Notes: a model not told the origin generated them from the sequence alone. DNA of 64,000 bases from Allochromatium humboldtianum (GCF_013385175.1 NZ_JABZEO010000015.1:23007-87006), one strand, 5' to 3'; positions 27,566 through 37,110 are shown, numbered from the stretch's first letter. Made by a program: numbers and translations.

Positions 27566-29139
27566 CTGTAGCTCCAGGTCTCGCTGAGCACGTCATTGCC
27601 CTGTCGCAGGAAGGCGCGCAGATCCGCCGGTTCGCGGCCGTCCGGCTTCAGCTCGAAGAACAGGCGCCAGCCCTGGGTGTGCGGGTTCCACTGCACGATC
27701 GGCTTGGACAGCTCACCCGAGGTGCTGGTGACAACGGCCTCGATCTCGGTCTCGGTCTCGCCCTCCAGTCCGCTCTCGGGCGGCCGCTGAGCAAGCGACT
27801 CACCGGCGAAGTCGATCACGAACTTACGTTGGCTCGAATCCGGGATGTCGGTTCCGGCCGCGCCGACGCGGGTCGAGATCGCCCGTCCGCCCAGCAAGCC
27901 CGCTTCGGGATCCTGAGCGAAGCGCAGACGGTATTCGAGCTTCAGTTCCTCGCCCGGCTCCGGCTTACGCTCGGGCATCCAGTAGGCGACGATGTTGTCG
28001 TAACGCTCGGCGTCACTCGGGATCTCGACCAGCTCGACCATGCCCCGGCCCCAGTCGCCGATCGGCTCGACAAGCGCGCTCGGGCGGTTCTGATAGTGCG
28101 CCTCCAGGTCTTCGTAATTGCGGAAATCGCGATCGCGCTGGAAGAGTCCGAAGGATCTGGGATTCTCGGCGACGAAACCGCTCACGCGCAGACCACGCGG
28201 ATTGGTCAGCGGACGCCAGATGCGCTCGCCGGTGCCGTTCACGACCAACAGACCGTCGGAGTCGTGGACCTCGGGGCGGAAGTCGTCGAGGAAGCGGTCG
28301 GTGTTCTCGCCATGGAAGAACATGCTGGTCAGGGGCGCGATCCCGAGCTTCTCGACCGACCGGCGCACGAACAGCCGAGCCTTGACGTCCATCACCGTCT
28401 CGATGCCCGGACGGATCACGAAGCTGTAGGCTCCGGTGACGCTCTCGCTGTCGAGCAGTGCGAACACTGTGATGTCGACCGCGTCGGACGTGGGCTTGAA
28501 CACCCAGAACTCACGGAAGATCGGGAACTCTTCCTGGGTCGGCAGCCCGGTGTCGATCGCCAGTCCGCGCGTCGTGATGCCGTAGTTCAGCCCCTTGGAG
28601 ACGCCACGGAAATAACTCGCCCCGAGAAAGACCACGACCTCATCGAACACGTCGTCCCTGTTGATCGGATAGAGCAGACGCAATCCGGCGAAACCGAGAT
28701 CCGCCGGCATCTCATCGGGAACCTGGTTCCTACCATAGTCGAAGAGATCGTGCCGGAAAGGCACGACCTGCGAGACGCCATCCGCGACGACATTGACCGT
28801 CACCCGGTCCTTGAACAGGAAGCCGCGCGGAAAGAACTGCATCTGGAACGGCAGTCCCTCGGCCTTCCAAAGACTCTCGTCGCGGTCGAAACGGATATCG
28901 CGATATTGGTCGTAATCCAGATCGGCGAGATAGTCCGGGAGCGCCGGACGGTCGGGCTGATAGTCGGCGGCGGCCAGTTCCTGAGCACGCCGGACCACGG
29001 CCGCGAAGGTGAAGGCGCCCGGAGCGCCCTCGCTCGGTGCGGGCTCGACCAGACCGGGGCTGTCGTCCGCCCACAGTGGCGTGCCAGAAACCAACGTCGA
29101 TCCAAGAACCAGGATTCCGAACAGTCGAGCGAGCGTCAT
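27550..29139 (-). CDS. opgG: Periplasmic glucan biosynthesis protein OpgG (MdoG)
   Basis: A protein of about 529 residues needed for osmoregulated periplasmic glucan production. The start at 29139 gives a signal peptide (TLARLFGILVLGS..., cleavage near LWADD). The OpgG/OpgD family signature is clear: FTFAAVVRRAQELA, YRDIRFDRDESLW, FPRGFLFKDRV, ASYFRGVSKGLNYG, RGLAIDTGLPTQEEFP, FFHGENTDRF, and the C-terminal Ig-like part ending YRWVQE. It heads the opgG-ORF-opgH operon. The open frame upstream of 29139 is not hydrophobic at its start and is rejected. In other bacteria this family binds or processes beta-1,2-glucan in the periplasm; the exact activity here is inferred. Confidence 0.93.
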   Translation of the reverse strand: MTLARLFGILVLGSTLVSGTPLWADDSPGLVEPAPSEGAPGAFTFAAVVRRAQELAAADYQPDRPALPDYLADLDYDQYRDIRFDRDESLWKAEGLPFQMQFFPRGFLFKDRVTVNVVADGVSQVVPFRHDLFDYGRNQVPDEMPADLGFAGLRLLYPINRDDVFDEVVVFLGASYFRGVSKGLNYGITTRGLAIDTGLPTQEEFPIFREFWVFKPTSDAVDITVFALLDSESVTGAYSFVIRPGIETVMDVKARLFVRRSVEKLGIAPLTSMFFHGENTDRFLDDFRPEVHDSDGLLVVNGTGERIWRPLTNPRGLRVSGFVAENPRSFGLFQRDRDFRNYEDLEAHYQNRPSALVEPIGDWGRGMVELVEIPSDAERYDNIVAYWMPERKPEPGEELKLEYRLRFAQDPEAGLLGGRAISTRVGAAGTDIPDSSQRKFVIDFAGESLAQRPPESGLEGETETEIEAVVTSTSGELSKPIVQWNPHTQGWRLFFELKPDGREPADLRAFLRQGNDVLSETWSYRWVQE

Positions 29140-29315
29140 GTTGTTCTCGATGGGGTGTGATTGAACGCCAAAAGTGCCTGTGATGCCGGTGAATCCGTCG
29201 CACTCGGTCCGGGAGCGCAAGCGCCGGCGGCTCGTGCCTGAGCAACGAGCCGCCGGTAACGGAGAGACGGGAGGCGGAGCCGCGCGGATTCTAGCTCGAA
29301 TCCGCGTCGTCGGCA

Positions 29316-31205
29316 TCAGTCACGATCGAGAATATAGACCTCGACGCGACGGTTCTTGCCGCGCCCCTCGGCGGTCGCATTGTCGGCGATCGGGCGCTCC
29401 GGCCCAAGTCCCTCGGCGCTCAGACGCCCCTCGTCCACGCCACGCTCGACGAGCGCCTGACGCACGGCCTCGGCGCGCTGGAGCGACAAGCTCTGATTGA
29501 GCGCCGCGCTGCCGAGGCTGTCGGTATGGCCCTCGATGCGCGCGGTCAGCTCGGGATGGGCCTTCAGCAGCGCCGCGATACGATCCAGACTCGCCAGTTC
29601 GCCCGCCGGCAGGGTCGCCTGGCCGGTGGGGAAGCTCAACTCGGACTCGGCCAGACTCAGGAGCAGTCCGCGCTCGGTGAAGGCGCCGTTGAGCTGGGCG
29701 AAGCTGGTGTGCAGTGCTCGCAGACGGGCCAGCTCGGCGGCGGCTTGGCTCTGATCGGCTGAGGGCGTCTCGGACTGAAGCGACTGACGCGCCGTCTCCA
29801 GTTCGGTTTCGAGCGCTTGGATCCGGGCGCGCGCTTCATTCAGGGTCTCATCGGCCCCGTCCTGGGCGCGCGCCTGTTCCAGCTCAGCCGTGAGCGACTC
29901 GATGCGCGCGCGTGCTTCGGTCAGCGCCTCGGATTCGGACTGATCGGCCGTGCGCACCTGCTCCAGTTCGGCTTCGAGCGAGGCAATGCGTGCCTGCGCC
30001 TCGGTCAGCGCCTCATTCTCGTCCTGAGCCGCCGCCTCGGCGGCCTGCTGCAATTCGGCCAGACGAGCACGTGCCTGCTCCAGCGCCTCGTTCAGGCTCG
30101 CTCGCGAATCCTCGACTTCAGCGCGCGCCGCCTCCAGATCGGCTTCCAACTCCCGGATACGTGCCTCGGCGGCGGCGAGCTTCTCGGCTTCCTGAGCCTC
30201 GTCGCCGGCTTCGGCGCGTGCTTGTTCCAGCGCCGTTTGCAGCTCGGTCAGCGCCGCCTCATGCGCGGCCAGGGCATTCGCCTGCTGCTGCTCCAGTGCG
30301 GCGCGCGCCTCGCGCTCGGCATCGAGTTCGGCTTCGAGCGCCGCGACCCTGGCCAGTGCTTCACGCGCCTGTTCGGACTGAGCGGCCTCGCGGTGGCTCA
30401 ATTCGAGATCCATGCGCACCTTCTGCAGCTCGGTCTGCGACTCGGCCAGACGCGCCCGCGTCGCCTCGTGTTCCTTGTAGAGCGTCTCGAACTCCGCCCT
30501 GGCCTTGGCCAGATCGTCGGCGAGCGCCTGCGCCTCAGCGGTGCGACCCTCCGGCGTACCCAGCAGACCCAGCTCCTGGACGGTCCTGAGCAGTTCGGCA
30601 TCCGCCGGCGTCGTGCGCGCCAGGGACACGCGCTCATTGAGATGGCGCTCCAGCTCGGCGATACGCTGCTGATGACTGGTCGCAGACTCGGCGATGGCGT
30701 CGTTGACACGCCCCAGGTCAGCCTTCAGGGCCTGCACCTTCTCGCGCTCGGCTTCCAGTCGGGCCTGGACCTCATCGCGCGCCGCCGCCAGACGCTGCTG
30801 CTCGGCCACGGCCTGAGCGGTCTTTTGACGCTCATCGGCCAGCACGGCGGCATGGGCGGCCTTGATGCCCTCCATGTCCTGTCCCAGACCGACCTTGATC
30901 TCTTCGAGCATGTGGATCTGGTCGTTCAGATCACGCTTTTCGGTCTGGAACCGCTCCTTGAGCGCTTCGATCTCGGCGCGGCTGGCGTTCCAGCCCTCCT
31001 CGGCGGCCAGACGGCGCGCTTCGGTCTCCTTGACCCGGTCGCTCAATTGCACGACCAGGGAGTCCTTCTCGGCGATCTGCGCCTTGAGTCGATCGTCGTA
31101 CCAGTCGTAGAGGATGTAGACGCCGACCAGTGCGAACATCAAGGCAAAGGCGATCAGCTTCCAGAAGGACTGACTACCGGACTGAGGGGGACTGGGTTCG
31201 GACAT
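29316..31205 (-). CDS. Membrane-anchored coiled-coil protein with C-terminal OmpA domain
   Basis: A 629-residue protein. A single transmembrane helix near residues 15-35 (FWKLIAFALMFALVGVYIL) is followed by about 450 residues of Ala/Glu/Arg/Gln-rich coiled coil with many near-repeats of EARARI-x-xLEAELEQ. The C-terminal OmpA-like peptidoglycan-binding domain has FPTGQATL, IEGHTDSLGSAALNQSLSLQRAEAV, and GPERPIADN followed by GKNRRVEV. It probably bridges the inner membrane and the cell wall. It lies downstream of ackA on the same strand after 80 bp and upstream of opgG by about 175 bp. The repeats make the coil length likely to vary between strains. Confidence 0.85.
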   Translation of the reverse strand: MSEPSPPQSGSQSFWKLIAFALMFALVGVYILYDWYDDRLKAQIAEKDSLVVQLSDRVKETEARRLAAEEGWNASRAEIEALKERFQTEKRDLNDQIHMLEEIKVGLGQDMEGIKAAHAAVLADERQKTAQAVAEQQRLAAARDEVQARLEAEREKVQALKADLGRVNDAIAESATSHQQRIAELERHLNERVSLARTTPADAELLRTVQELGLLGTPEGRTAEAQALADDLAKARAEFETLYKEHEATRARLAESQTELQKVRMDLELSHREAAQSEQAREALARVAALEAELDAEREARAALEQQQANALAAHEAALTELQTALEQARAEAGDEAQEAEKLAAAEARIRELEADLEAARAEVEDSRASLNEALEQARARLAELQQAAEAAAQDENEALTEAQARIASLEAELEQVRTADQSESEALTEARARIESLTAELEQARAQDGADETLNEARARIQALETELETARQSLQSETPSADQSQAAAELARLRALHTSFAQLNGAFTERGLLLSLAESELSFPTGQATLPAGELASLDRIAALLKAHPELTARIEGHTDSLGSAALNQSLSLQRAEAVRQALVERGVDEGRLSAEGLGPERPIADNATAEGRGKNRRVEVYILDRD

Positions 31206-31285
31206 CGTCGTCTCCTGTAGGGTTTGATCCGGCGATTATCGCTTACCGGCGAAGATGATCCCAGCACGGCGCATCCGGGAAGCGA

Positions 31286-32500
31286 TCATCCGCCGGCATC
31301 CGCGACCGTCCGCAGTGCCTGCTGAGCGATCTCCAGTTCCTCGTTGGTCGGGACGACCAGTACCTGGACTTCGCTCTCGGGCGCGCTGATGCAGCGCTCG
31401 CCACGCAGGGCGCGCGCCTCGTTGAGCTCGCTATCGAGTCGGATGCCCAGCCGTTCCAGACCCTCGCAGGCACGACGGCGGATCTCGGCGGCGTTCTCGC
31501 CGATGCCGCCGGTGAAGACGACGGCATCGACCCGACCGAGTTCAGCGTAATAGGCGCCGATGTATTTCTTGAGCCGATGCGTCGTGATGGCGATGGCCAG
31601 CTCGGCGCGCTCGTCGCCGGCGGCGGCCAGTTGGTCGATCTCGCGCATGTCGTTGACTCCGCACAGCCCCAGCAGACCGCTCTGCCGGTTGAACAGCCGG
31701 TCGAGTCCGTCGGCGTCCAGCCCCAGATGCTTGCACAGGTAGATGACGACCGCCGGATCGATGTCGCCGCTGCGCGTGCCCATGACCAGCCCTTCGAGCG
31801 GGGTCAGGCCCATGGAGGTGTCGACGCACTGCCCGGCGCGGATCGCCGTGGCGCTCGCGCCATTGCCCAAATGCAGGGTGATCAGATTGCACTGATCGAG
31901 CGGTTTGCCGAGCAGTTCGGCGGCCCGCTTGGCGACATAGTGATGCGAGGTGCCGTGGAAACCGTAGCGGCGGATGCGATGCTCGGTATAGAGCGCCTCG
32001 GGGATGGCGTAGCGATAGGCCGAAGGCGGCATGGTCTGATGGAAGGCCGTATCGAAGACCGCCACGGCGGGCACGCCCGGAAAGTGCGCGCGCGCCGCCT
32101 CGATGCCGGCCAGATGACCGGGGTTGTGCAGCGGAGCGAGCGGGACGACCTCGCGGATGGCCTCGATCACAGAGTCGTCGATCAACGCCGGCTGCTTGAA
32201 GCGCACCCCGCCATGGACCACGCGATGACCGATGGCCGCGAGTTCGGCGACATCGGTCAGCACGCCGCTGTCGCGCAGTGAGCGGATGATGTGGTCGATG
32301 CCCTGCGCATGGCTCGCGATCGGCAGCGACTCCTGACTGGAATGCGAGGCTTCGTCAGCGTCGAGCCAGTTGAGTTTGATCTCGCCCTCCGGCTCTCCGA
32401 TGCGCGCGACCAGACCCGAGGCCGGCGCCTGCCAGTCCTCGACCCGGAAGAGCTGATATTTGATCGAGGAACTGCCCGAGTTGAGTACCAGAACCTTCAT
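31286..32500 (-). CDS. ackA: Acetate kinase
   Basis: A 404-residue acetokinase that interconverts acetate + ATP and acetyl phosphate. Motifs: N-terminal VLVLNSGSSSIKYQ, HRVVHGG, FDTAFHQTMP, RRYGFHGTSH, HLGNGAS, TPLEGLVMGTRSGD and VFTGGIGENAAEIR. All are at expected positions and the length is normal. Its start overlaps the pta stop by ATGA, so pta-ackA is a translationally coupled pair of the acetate/acetyl-CoA branch. Cytoplasmic. Confidence 0.97.
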   Translation of the reverse strand: MKVLVLNSGSSSIKYQLFRVEDWQAPASGLVARIGEPEGEIKLNWLDADEASHSSQESLPIASHAQGIDHIIRSLRDSGVLTDVAELAAIGHRVVHGGVRFKQPALIDDSVIEAIREVVPLAPLHNPGHLAGIEAARAHFPGVPAVAVFDTAFHQTMPPSAYRYAIPEALYTEHRIRRYGFHGTSHHYVAKRAAELLGKPLDQCNLITLHLGNGASATAIRAGQCVDTSMGLTPLEGLVMGTRSGDIDPAVVIYLCKHLGLDADGLDRLFNRQSGLLGLCGVNDMREIDQLAAAGDERAELAIAITTHRLKKYIGAYYAELGRVDAVVFTGGIGENAAEIRRRACEGLERLGIRLDSELNEARALRGERCISAPESEVQVLVVPTNEELEIAQQALRTVADAGG

Positions 32501-34620
32501 CGAGCGATCTCCTCGTTGGTGACGATGGTCGCCTTGGACTCATCCTGCGCCTGGATGGCGGTGATAGCCACGGTGTTGACGATGTCGGTCACGGTACAGC
32601 CGCGACTGAGATCGTTGACCGGCTTGTTCAGCCCCTGGAGCACCGGACCGATGGCCACGGCGCCGGCGCTGCGCTGCACCGCCTTGTAGGTGTTGTTGCC
32701 GGTGTTGAGGTCCGGGAAGATCAGCACCGTGGCATGACCCGCGACCTCGCTGTCGGGCATCTTGGAGCGCCCGACCTCGATGTCGACGGCCGCGTCGTAC
32801 TGGATCGGTCCCTCGACCTTGAGATCGGGGCGGCGCTCGCGCACCAGACGCACCGCCTCGCGCACCCGGTCGACGTCCTCGCCCTTGCCCGAGCTGCCGC
32901 TCGAATACGACAGCATGGCGATGCGCGGCTCGATGCCGAAGGCCGTCGCCGTCTGTGCCGAGCTGATGGCGATGTCGGCCAGTTCCTCCGAATCCGGATT
33001 GGGATTGACGGCACAGTCGCCATAGACCAGCACCCGATCGGGCAGGCACATGAAGAACACGCTGGAGACGAGCTTGACGCCCGGCTTGGTCTTGACCGTC
33101 TCGAACGAGGGCCGGATGGTGTGCTGGGTGGTGTGGGTCGCCCCCGAGACCATGCCGTCGGCATCGCCGTGGTAGACCATGAGGGTGCCGAAGTAGCTGA
33201 CGTCCTGGAGGACATCGTAAGCCATCTGCTCCGAGATGCCCTTGTGCTTGCGCAGCTCGTAATAGGTCTGGGCATAGCGGATGCGATCGGGCGACTCGAC
33301 CGGATCGATGATGCGGATGGCGTCGAGATCCAGACCCAGCTCAGCGGCACGGCGCTGGATGCGCTCGGGATTGCCGAGCAGGGTCAGGTCGGCGACCTGA
33401 CGCAGGCTGAGGATCTCGGCGGCACGCAGGATGCGTTCGTCCCCGCCCTCGGGCAGCACGATACGCTGACGCCTGGACTTGGCGCGACGGATCAGCTCGT
33501 ACTCGAACATCAGCGGCGTGACGCGCTCGGAGTGATGTACGGCCGCGCGGGTGCGCAACTCTTCGAGATCGACATGGGCCTCGAACACGCCGAGCGCGGC
33601 GGCGATCTTGCGATCATCGCCCGGCAGCAGGCTCGACTCGATCCGGCTCACCTGCATGGCTGTGGTGAAGGTGTCGGTCGGCACCTGGAGGATGGCGACC
33701 TTGGTGCGGCGCAGACCCTCGATCAGATCGCGGACCTTGTCGGCCGGGCGCAGACCGCCGGTGAGCAGCAGCCCGGCCACGCGCGGAAAGGCCGATGAGG
33801 CATCGGCGGCCAGACTGGCCAGGATGATGTCGGAGCGGTCGCCGGGCGTGATGATGAGACAGCCGTCCTCGACATAGCGCAGGAAATCCGGGATCTCCAT
33901 GGCGGCGATCTTGTAGTTGGTGACGACCTGATGCAGGGCGTCGCCCTCGCCGTAGAGACACTCGGCGCCGAGCGCCTGCCGGATCTCGCCCACGGTCGGC
34001 ATGCCGAGCGCCTGCTGCTCCGGGAGCACATAGACGGTCTCAGTCTCGGTGAGCAGATGCTGGACCCGGCCGCGCACCGTATCCAGATCCTCCGGCGCCA
34101 CGCCATTGACCACGGTGGCCAGGAAGTCGCCGCCGCGCTCGCGCATCAGCTCGTGGGTGATGTGCAGGGCGTCCCAGGCTTCCTGCGGGGTACGTCCGAA
34201 GCCCTTGACCACGGCCACCAGACTACAGCCGAAGTTGTTGGCCAGATCGACGTTGAAGCCGAATTCCAGCGAGGGGATGAGTCCGTTGTAGTCGGTGCCG
34301 GCGCAGACGACCAGATCGCACTGCTCTTCGAGCATCTTGAATTTGTTCATGATGAGCTTGAGCAGCTCGTCATAGCGCCCGCTGCCGATGAACTGGCGGG
34401 CCGTCTCCACGGTGCAGCCGTAGAGCATCTCGGGCGGAAAGGGCAACGCATAGCGCGAGGCGATCAGGGCCGTGAGATTGTCCAGCTCGGCGCCCTGGGG
34501 CGCGAAGGGGCGGAAGAAGCCGACCCGGCGGCCCACCGCCGACAACATCTCCATGAAGCCCAGGACGACGACCGACTTGCCGCTACCGGCGCCGGCGCCG
34601 GCGATATAGATGCTTTGCAT
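32497..34620 (-). CDS. pta: Phosphate acetyltransferase
   Basis: A 707-residue long-form Pta converting acetyl-CoA + phosphate to acetyl phosphate + CoA. It has an N-terminal P-loop-like domain (YIAGAGAGSGKSVV; about residues 5-18), a central DRTGG domain (ITPGDRSDIILA), and the C-terminal catalytic PTA_PTB domain (RRQRIVLPEGGDERIL, GDADGMVSGATHTT, FFMCLPDRVLVYGDCAVNP, LSYSSGSSGKGEDVDRV, KMPDSEVAGHATVLIFPDLNTGN). Only 4 bp overlap ackA. The two genes together handle acetate overflow or assimilation. Confidence 0.96.
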   Translation of the reverse strand: MQSIYIAGAGAGSGKSVVVLGFMEMLSAVGRRVGFFRPFAPQGAELDNLTALIASRYALPFPPEMLYGCTVETARQFIGSGRYDELLKLIMNKFKMLEEQCDLVVCAGTDYNGLIPSLEFGFNVDLANNFGCSLVAVVKGFGRTPQEAWDALHITHELMRERGGDFLATVVNGVAPEDLDTVRGRVQHLLTETETVYVLPEQQALGMPTVGEIRQALGAECLYGEGDALHQVVTNYKIAAMEIPDFLRYVEDGCLIITPGDRSDIILASLAADASSAFPRVAGLLLTGGLRPADKVRDLIEGLRRTKVAILQVPTDTFTTAMQVSRIESSLLPGDDRKIAAALGVFEAHVDLEELRTRAAVHHSERVTPLMFEYELIRRAKSRRQRIVLPEGGDERILRAAEILSLRQVADLTLLGNPERIQRRAAELGLDLDAIRIIDPVESPDRIRYAQTYYELRKHKGISEQMAYDVLQDVSYFGTLMVYHGDADGMVSGATHTTQHTIRPSFETVKTKPGVKLVSSVFFMCLPDRVLVYGDCAVNPNPDSEELADIAISSAQTATAFGIEPRIAMLSYSSGSSGKGEDVDRVREAVRLVRERRPDLKVEGPIQYDAAVDIEVGRSKMPDSEVAGHATVLIFPDLNTGNNTYKAVQRSAGAVAIGPVLQGLNKPVNDLSRGCTVTDIVNTVAITAIQAQDESKATIVTNEEIAR

Positions 34621-34749
34621 GATCTCACTCTGACGGGAAAGGGTTCGGCCGCGCCTCTGGCATGGCCGCTGAAATGCTGCATTGCGCCAAAATACCAGAT
34701 TCTCCCCGACGAGGGGCGACGAGTCCGTGACATCGGGGTCGCACGTCGT

Positions 34750-35793
34750 TCAGGGGCGGTGCGAGGATGTTGCGCTGCGGCGGTCCTGGTCGCGTTCGTC
34801 CTGAGCGAGGATGTCGTCGAGCACCTGATCCAGACGCTGGAAGTCGAGGACTGAATCGAGCCGCTCCAGCTCGCGGCCCTGTTCGTCGAAGAAGAGGACA
34901 GCCGGGGCGTGCCGGATTTCGAGTGCGTCGGCCCAGGCGCGGGCCGTGGTGCGTTCACCCTTGGGCGTAATGACGGGCGTGTCGGAACGCCGGTCGAGCT
35001 GGACGGCGTCGAGTGCTTCGAAGCGCCGCTGAGTCTCGGGCAGGCGTAGCACCCGACCGTGGAGCACGTCGCAGGGGTGACAGTCACCGCGCTCGAAGAA
35101 GACGGCCAGCGGGCGCGTGGACGGGATGCGCCGGTCGAGCGCATGGGGCGGCGGGCTGAAGAAGGGCTGGTCGTTGAGATCCTCGCTGTCGAAGACCAGA
35201 CGCTCGTCGCCGCGCGCCAGATAGTCGTCGAAGGACTCGCGCTGATAGTGACCGTCGGCGACGTATTCGAGCGCCGCCCGGAACGGATAGATCGGATAAT
35301 AGCCGCGCAGTCTGAGCGCCAGCCGACCCTCGGCGTCGTAGAACAGGATCGAGGGTGTGAAATCGGTCTGCTCGCGTCGCGCCCAGGTGTGTTCGTCGAG
35401 TCGCTCGCCGTCCAACGTCCTGATCTCGGCACGGCCATGGATGTCAACGGACACCAGGTCGAAATGACGGCGGAGATAGGCGACGAGATCCGGATCGGCG
35501 AGGTTCACGCGCATGAATCGCTCGCAATGGACGCAGTGCTCCTGGCCGAAATAGACCATGAGTCCGCGCTTGCCGGCGGCGATGGCGGCTTCGAGGTCGG
35601 CGCGGATGTCGAGCCGATCCGACAGGAACCAGTCCGGATACGCCGCCGTCTCGCTGACACGCTGCATTGCCGTGCCGCCCTCCGGATCCAGGTCGTCGGG
35701 TCGATCGAACGCCGGCGCCGCCGAGCTGAACACGATCAGCACTGAAATGAGGTTCTTTCGAGCCAGGGCCGAAAGCTCAATCGTCCAGGCCAT
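34750..35793 (-). CDS. Secreted protein with two thioredoxin-like domains
   Basis: A 347-residue protein with an N-terminal signal-like segment (LARKNLISVLIVFSSAAPAFD). Two thioredoxin-fold domains follow. The first has active site YFGQEHCVHCERF (CVHC, about residue 90) and TPSILFYDAEG; the second has FFERGDCHPCDVL (CHPC, about residue 235) and APAVLFFDEQGRE. The first domain resembles SoxW-like thioredoxins. The likely role is thiol-disulfide exchange in the periplasm, perhaps in sulfur oxidation or cytochrome maturation; no sox or ccm gene lies near. AGGTGATG precedes the start. It precedes pta on the same strand with 130 bp between. Confidence 0.78.
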   Translation of the reverse strand: MAWTIELSALARKNLISVLIVFSSAAPAFDRPDDLDPEGGTAMQRVSETAAYPDWFLSDRLDIRADLEAAIAAGKRGLMVYFGQEHCVHCERFMRVNLADPDLVAYLRRHFDLVSVDIHGRAEIRTLDGERLDEHTWARREQTDFTPSILFYDAEGRLALRLRGYYPIYPFRAALEYVADGHYQRESFDDYLARGDERLVFDSEDLNDQPFFSPPPHALDRRIPSTRPLAVFFERGDCHPCDVLHGRVLRLPETQRRFEALDAVQLDRRSDTPVITPKGERTTARAWADALEIRHAPAVLFFDEQGRELERLDSVLDFQRLDQVLDDILAQDERDQDRRSATSSHRP

Positions 35794-35936
35794 ATTGGTG
35801 CATCACCTGCTTCTGCTGTTCCAGCCATAACGGCATCACCACTTGCCACAAGCGGCCTTGCGCCGCCTCGATCGTCGACGACGCTGAGGTCGATCAGGCG
35901 ATCGTTCGATGAAGCATGATAGCGATCCGTTGTCCG

Positions 35937-35980
35937 TGAAGCGATTGCGCACCATAATCGCTTCATATATTGAAGCGATT
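35937..35980. promoter_or_regulatory. Operator-like triple half-site upstream of the fic gene
   Basis: The ten-base half-site TGAAGCGATT occurs at 35937-35946 and 35971-35980, and inverted (AATCGCTTCA) at 35956-35965. The last two form a perfect 10-bp-arm palindrome around TATAT, ending 11 bp before the fic start codon. This is a strong candidate for autoregulation, possibly by the winged-helix part of the Fic protein. Confidence 0.75.
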
Positions 35981-35991
35981 AGGCTCTCCAA

Positions 35992-37110
35992 ATGCCTCAC
36001 ACCTGGATCTGGGAATCACCCGACTGGCCTGAGTTTCGCTGGGACGCGGTCCGGATCGCGCCTTGTCTCGCCCGCGCCCGACTGGCCCAGGGCAAGGTGC
36101 TCGGCGCGGCGCGGTGGCTTGATGCCGACCTGACGCTGGAGGCCGTGGCCGCCATTCTGGTCGAGGACGGCCTGACCACCAGCGCCATCGAAGGTGAACA
36201 GCTCGATCTGGAGGCGGTGCGTTCGTCCGTGGCCCGCCATCTGGGACTGCCGACCGCCGGTCTGCCGGTGCCGCCGCGTGCCGTCGATGGGCTGATCGAT
36301 GTGCTGCTGGATGCCGTGCAGCGTCACGATGTTCCCCTGAGCGTCGAGCGTCTGTTCGGCTGGCAGGCGGCGCTGTTTCCGACCGGGTATTCGGGTTTGC
36401 ACGCCATCCGCGTCGGAACACTGCGCGGCGATGAACCGATGCAGGTAGTCTCCGGGGCCATCGGCCGAGAGCGGGTCCATTTCATCGCGCCGCCCCGTGA
36501 CGGGCTGGAGACCCGGCTCGGTGGCTTTCTCGACTGGTTCAATGCGACTCCGGATGATTTGGATGGGCTGGTGCGCGCCGGGCTGGCGCACCTCTGGTTC
36601 ATCACTCTGCATCCCTTCGAGGACGGCAACGGTCGGCTGGCCCGCGCCATCACCGACATGGCGCTTGCCCAGGACGAGGGGCCGCCGATGCGTCTGTTCA
36701 GTCTCTCGGCGCAGATCCAGCGCGAACGGGCCGGCTACTACGCCATCCTGGAGTGCACCCAGTGCGGCGGGCTGGACGTCACTGAGTGGCTTGCGTGGTT
36801 TCTGGCTCAGGTCGAGGCGGCCGCGACGGCGGCGGAGCAGACGGTGGCCAATACGCTGGCCAAGGCGCGTTTCTGGTTGCGGCATCAGGCCACGGTGCTC
36901 AACGAGCGTCAGCGCAAGGTGCTCAATCGTCTGCTGGATGCCGGCCCGGACGGATTTGCGGGCGGCATGAACACCCGCAAGTACATGGGCCTGACCAAGA
37001 CCAGCCGCGCGACCGCCTATCGCGAACTGGCCGATCTGGTCGAGAAGGATTGCTTGCGGCCTACCGGGCAGGGTGGGCGGAGTAGCGGGTATGAGATTCT
37101 GTGGCTGTGA
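35992..37110 (+). CDS. Fic-domain AMP-transferase with DUF4172 N-terminus and C-terminal winged helix
   Basis: A 372-residue protein. The N-terminal DUF4172-like region (WIWESPDWPEF) holds the class II inhibitory motif in TTSAIEGEQ (pattern S/T-x-x-x-E-G, about residue 63). The central Fic domain carries the full catalytic motif HPFEDGNGRLAR (about residue 205), so AMPylation of a protein target is expected. The C-terminal region (NERQRKVLNRLL, YMGLTKTSRATAYRELADL) looks like a DNA-binding winged helix. The enzyme should be held off by its own Glu until oligomer state or ligand changes. A palindromic operator lies directly upstream. It abuts the remnant of a DNA methyltransferase gene on the other strand. 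Confidence 0.93.
   Translation: MPHTWIWESPDWPEFRWDAVRIAPCLARARLAQGKVLGAARWLDADLTLEAVAAILVEDGLTTSAIEGEQLDLEAVRSSVARHLGLPTAGLPVPPRAVDGLIDVLLDAVQRHDVPLSVERLFGWQAALFPTGYSGLHAIRVGTLRGDEPMQVVSGAIGRERVHFIAPPRDGLETRLGGFLDWFNATPDDLDGLVRAGLAHLWFITLHPFEDGNGRLARAITDMALAQDEGPPMRLFSLSAQIQRERAGYYAILECTQCGGLDVTEWLAWFLAQVEAAATAAEQTVANTLAKARFWLRHQATVLNERQRKVLNRLLDAGPDGFAGGMNTRKYMGLTKTSRATAYRELADLVEKDCLRPTGQGGRSSGYEILWL

Noticed and set aside
25101..29160. Two plus-strand open frames (about 665 and 722 codons) over opgH, the middle ORF and opgG
   Set aside because: They are antisense shadows of recognised Opg proteins with no motifs and biased composition.
29817..31220. Repeat-rich region considered as a tandem-repeat array or CRISPR
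   Set aside because: The repeats are degenerate coding for the coiled coil of the OmpA-domain protein, with no constant repeat or spacer length.
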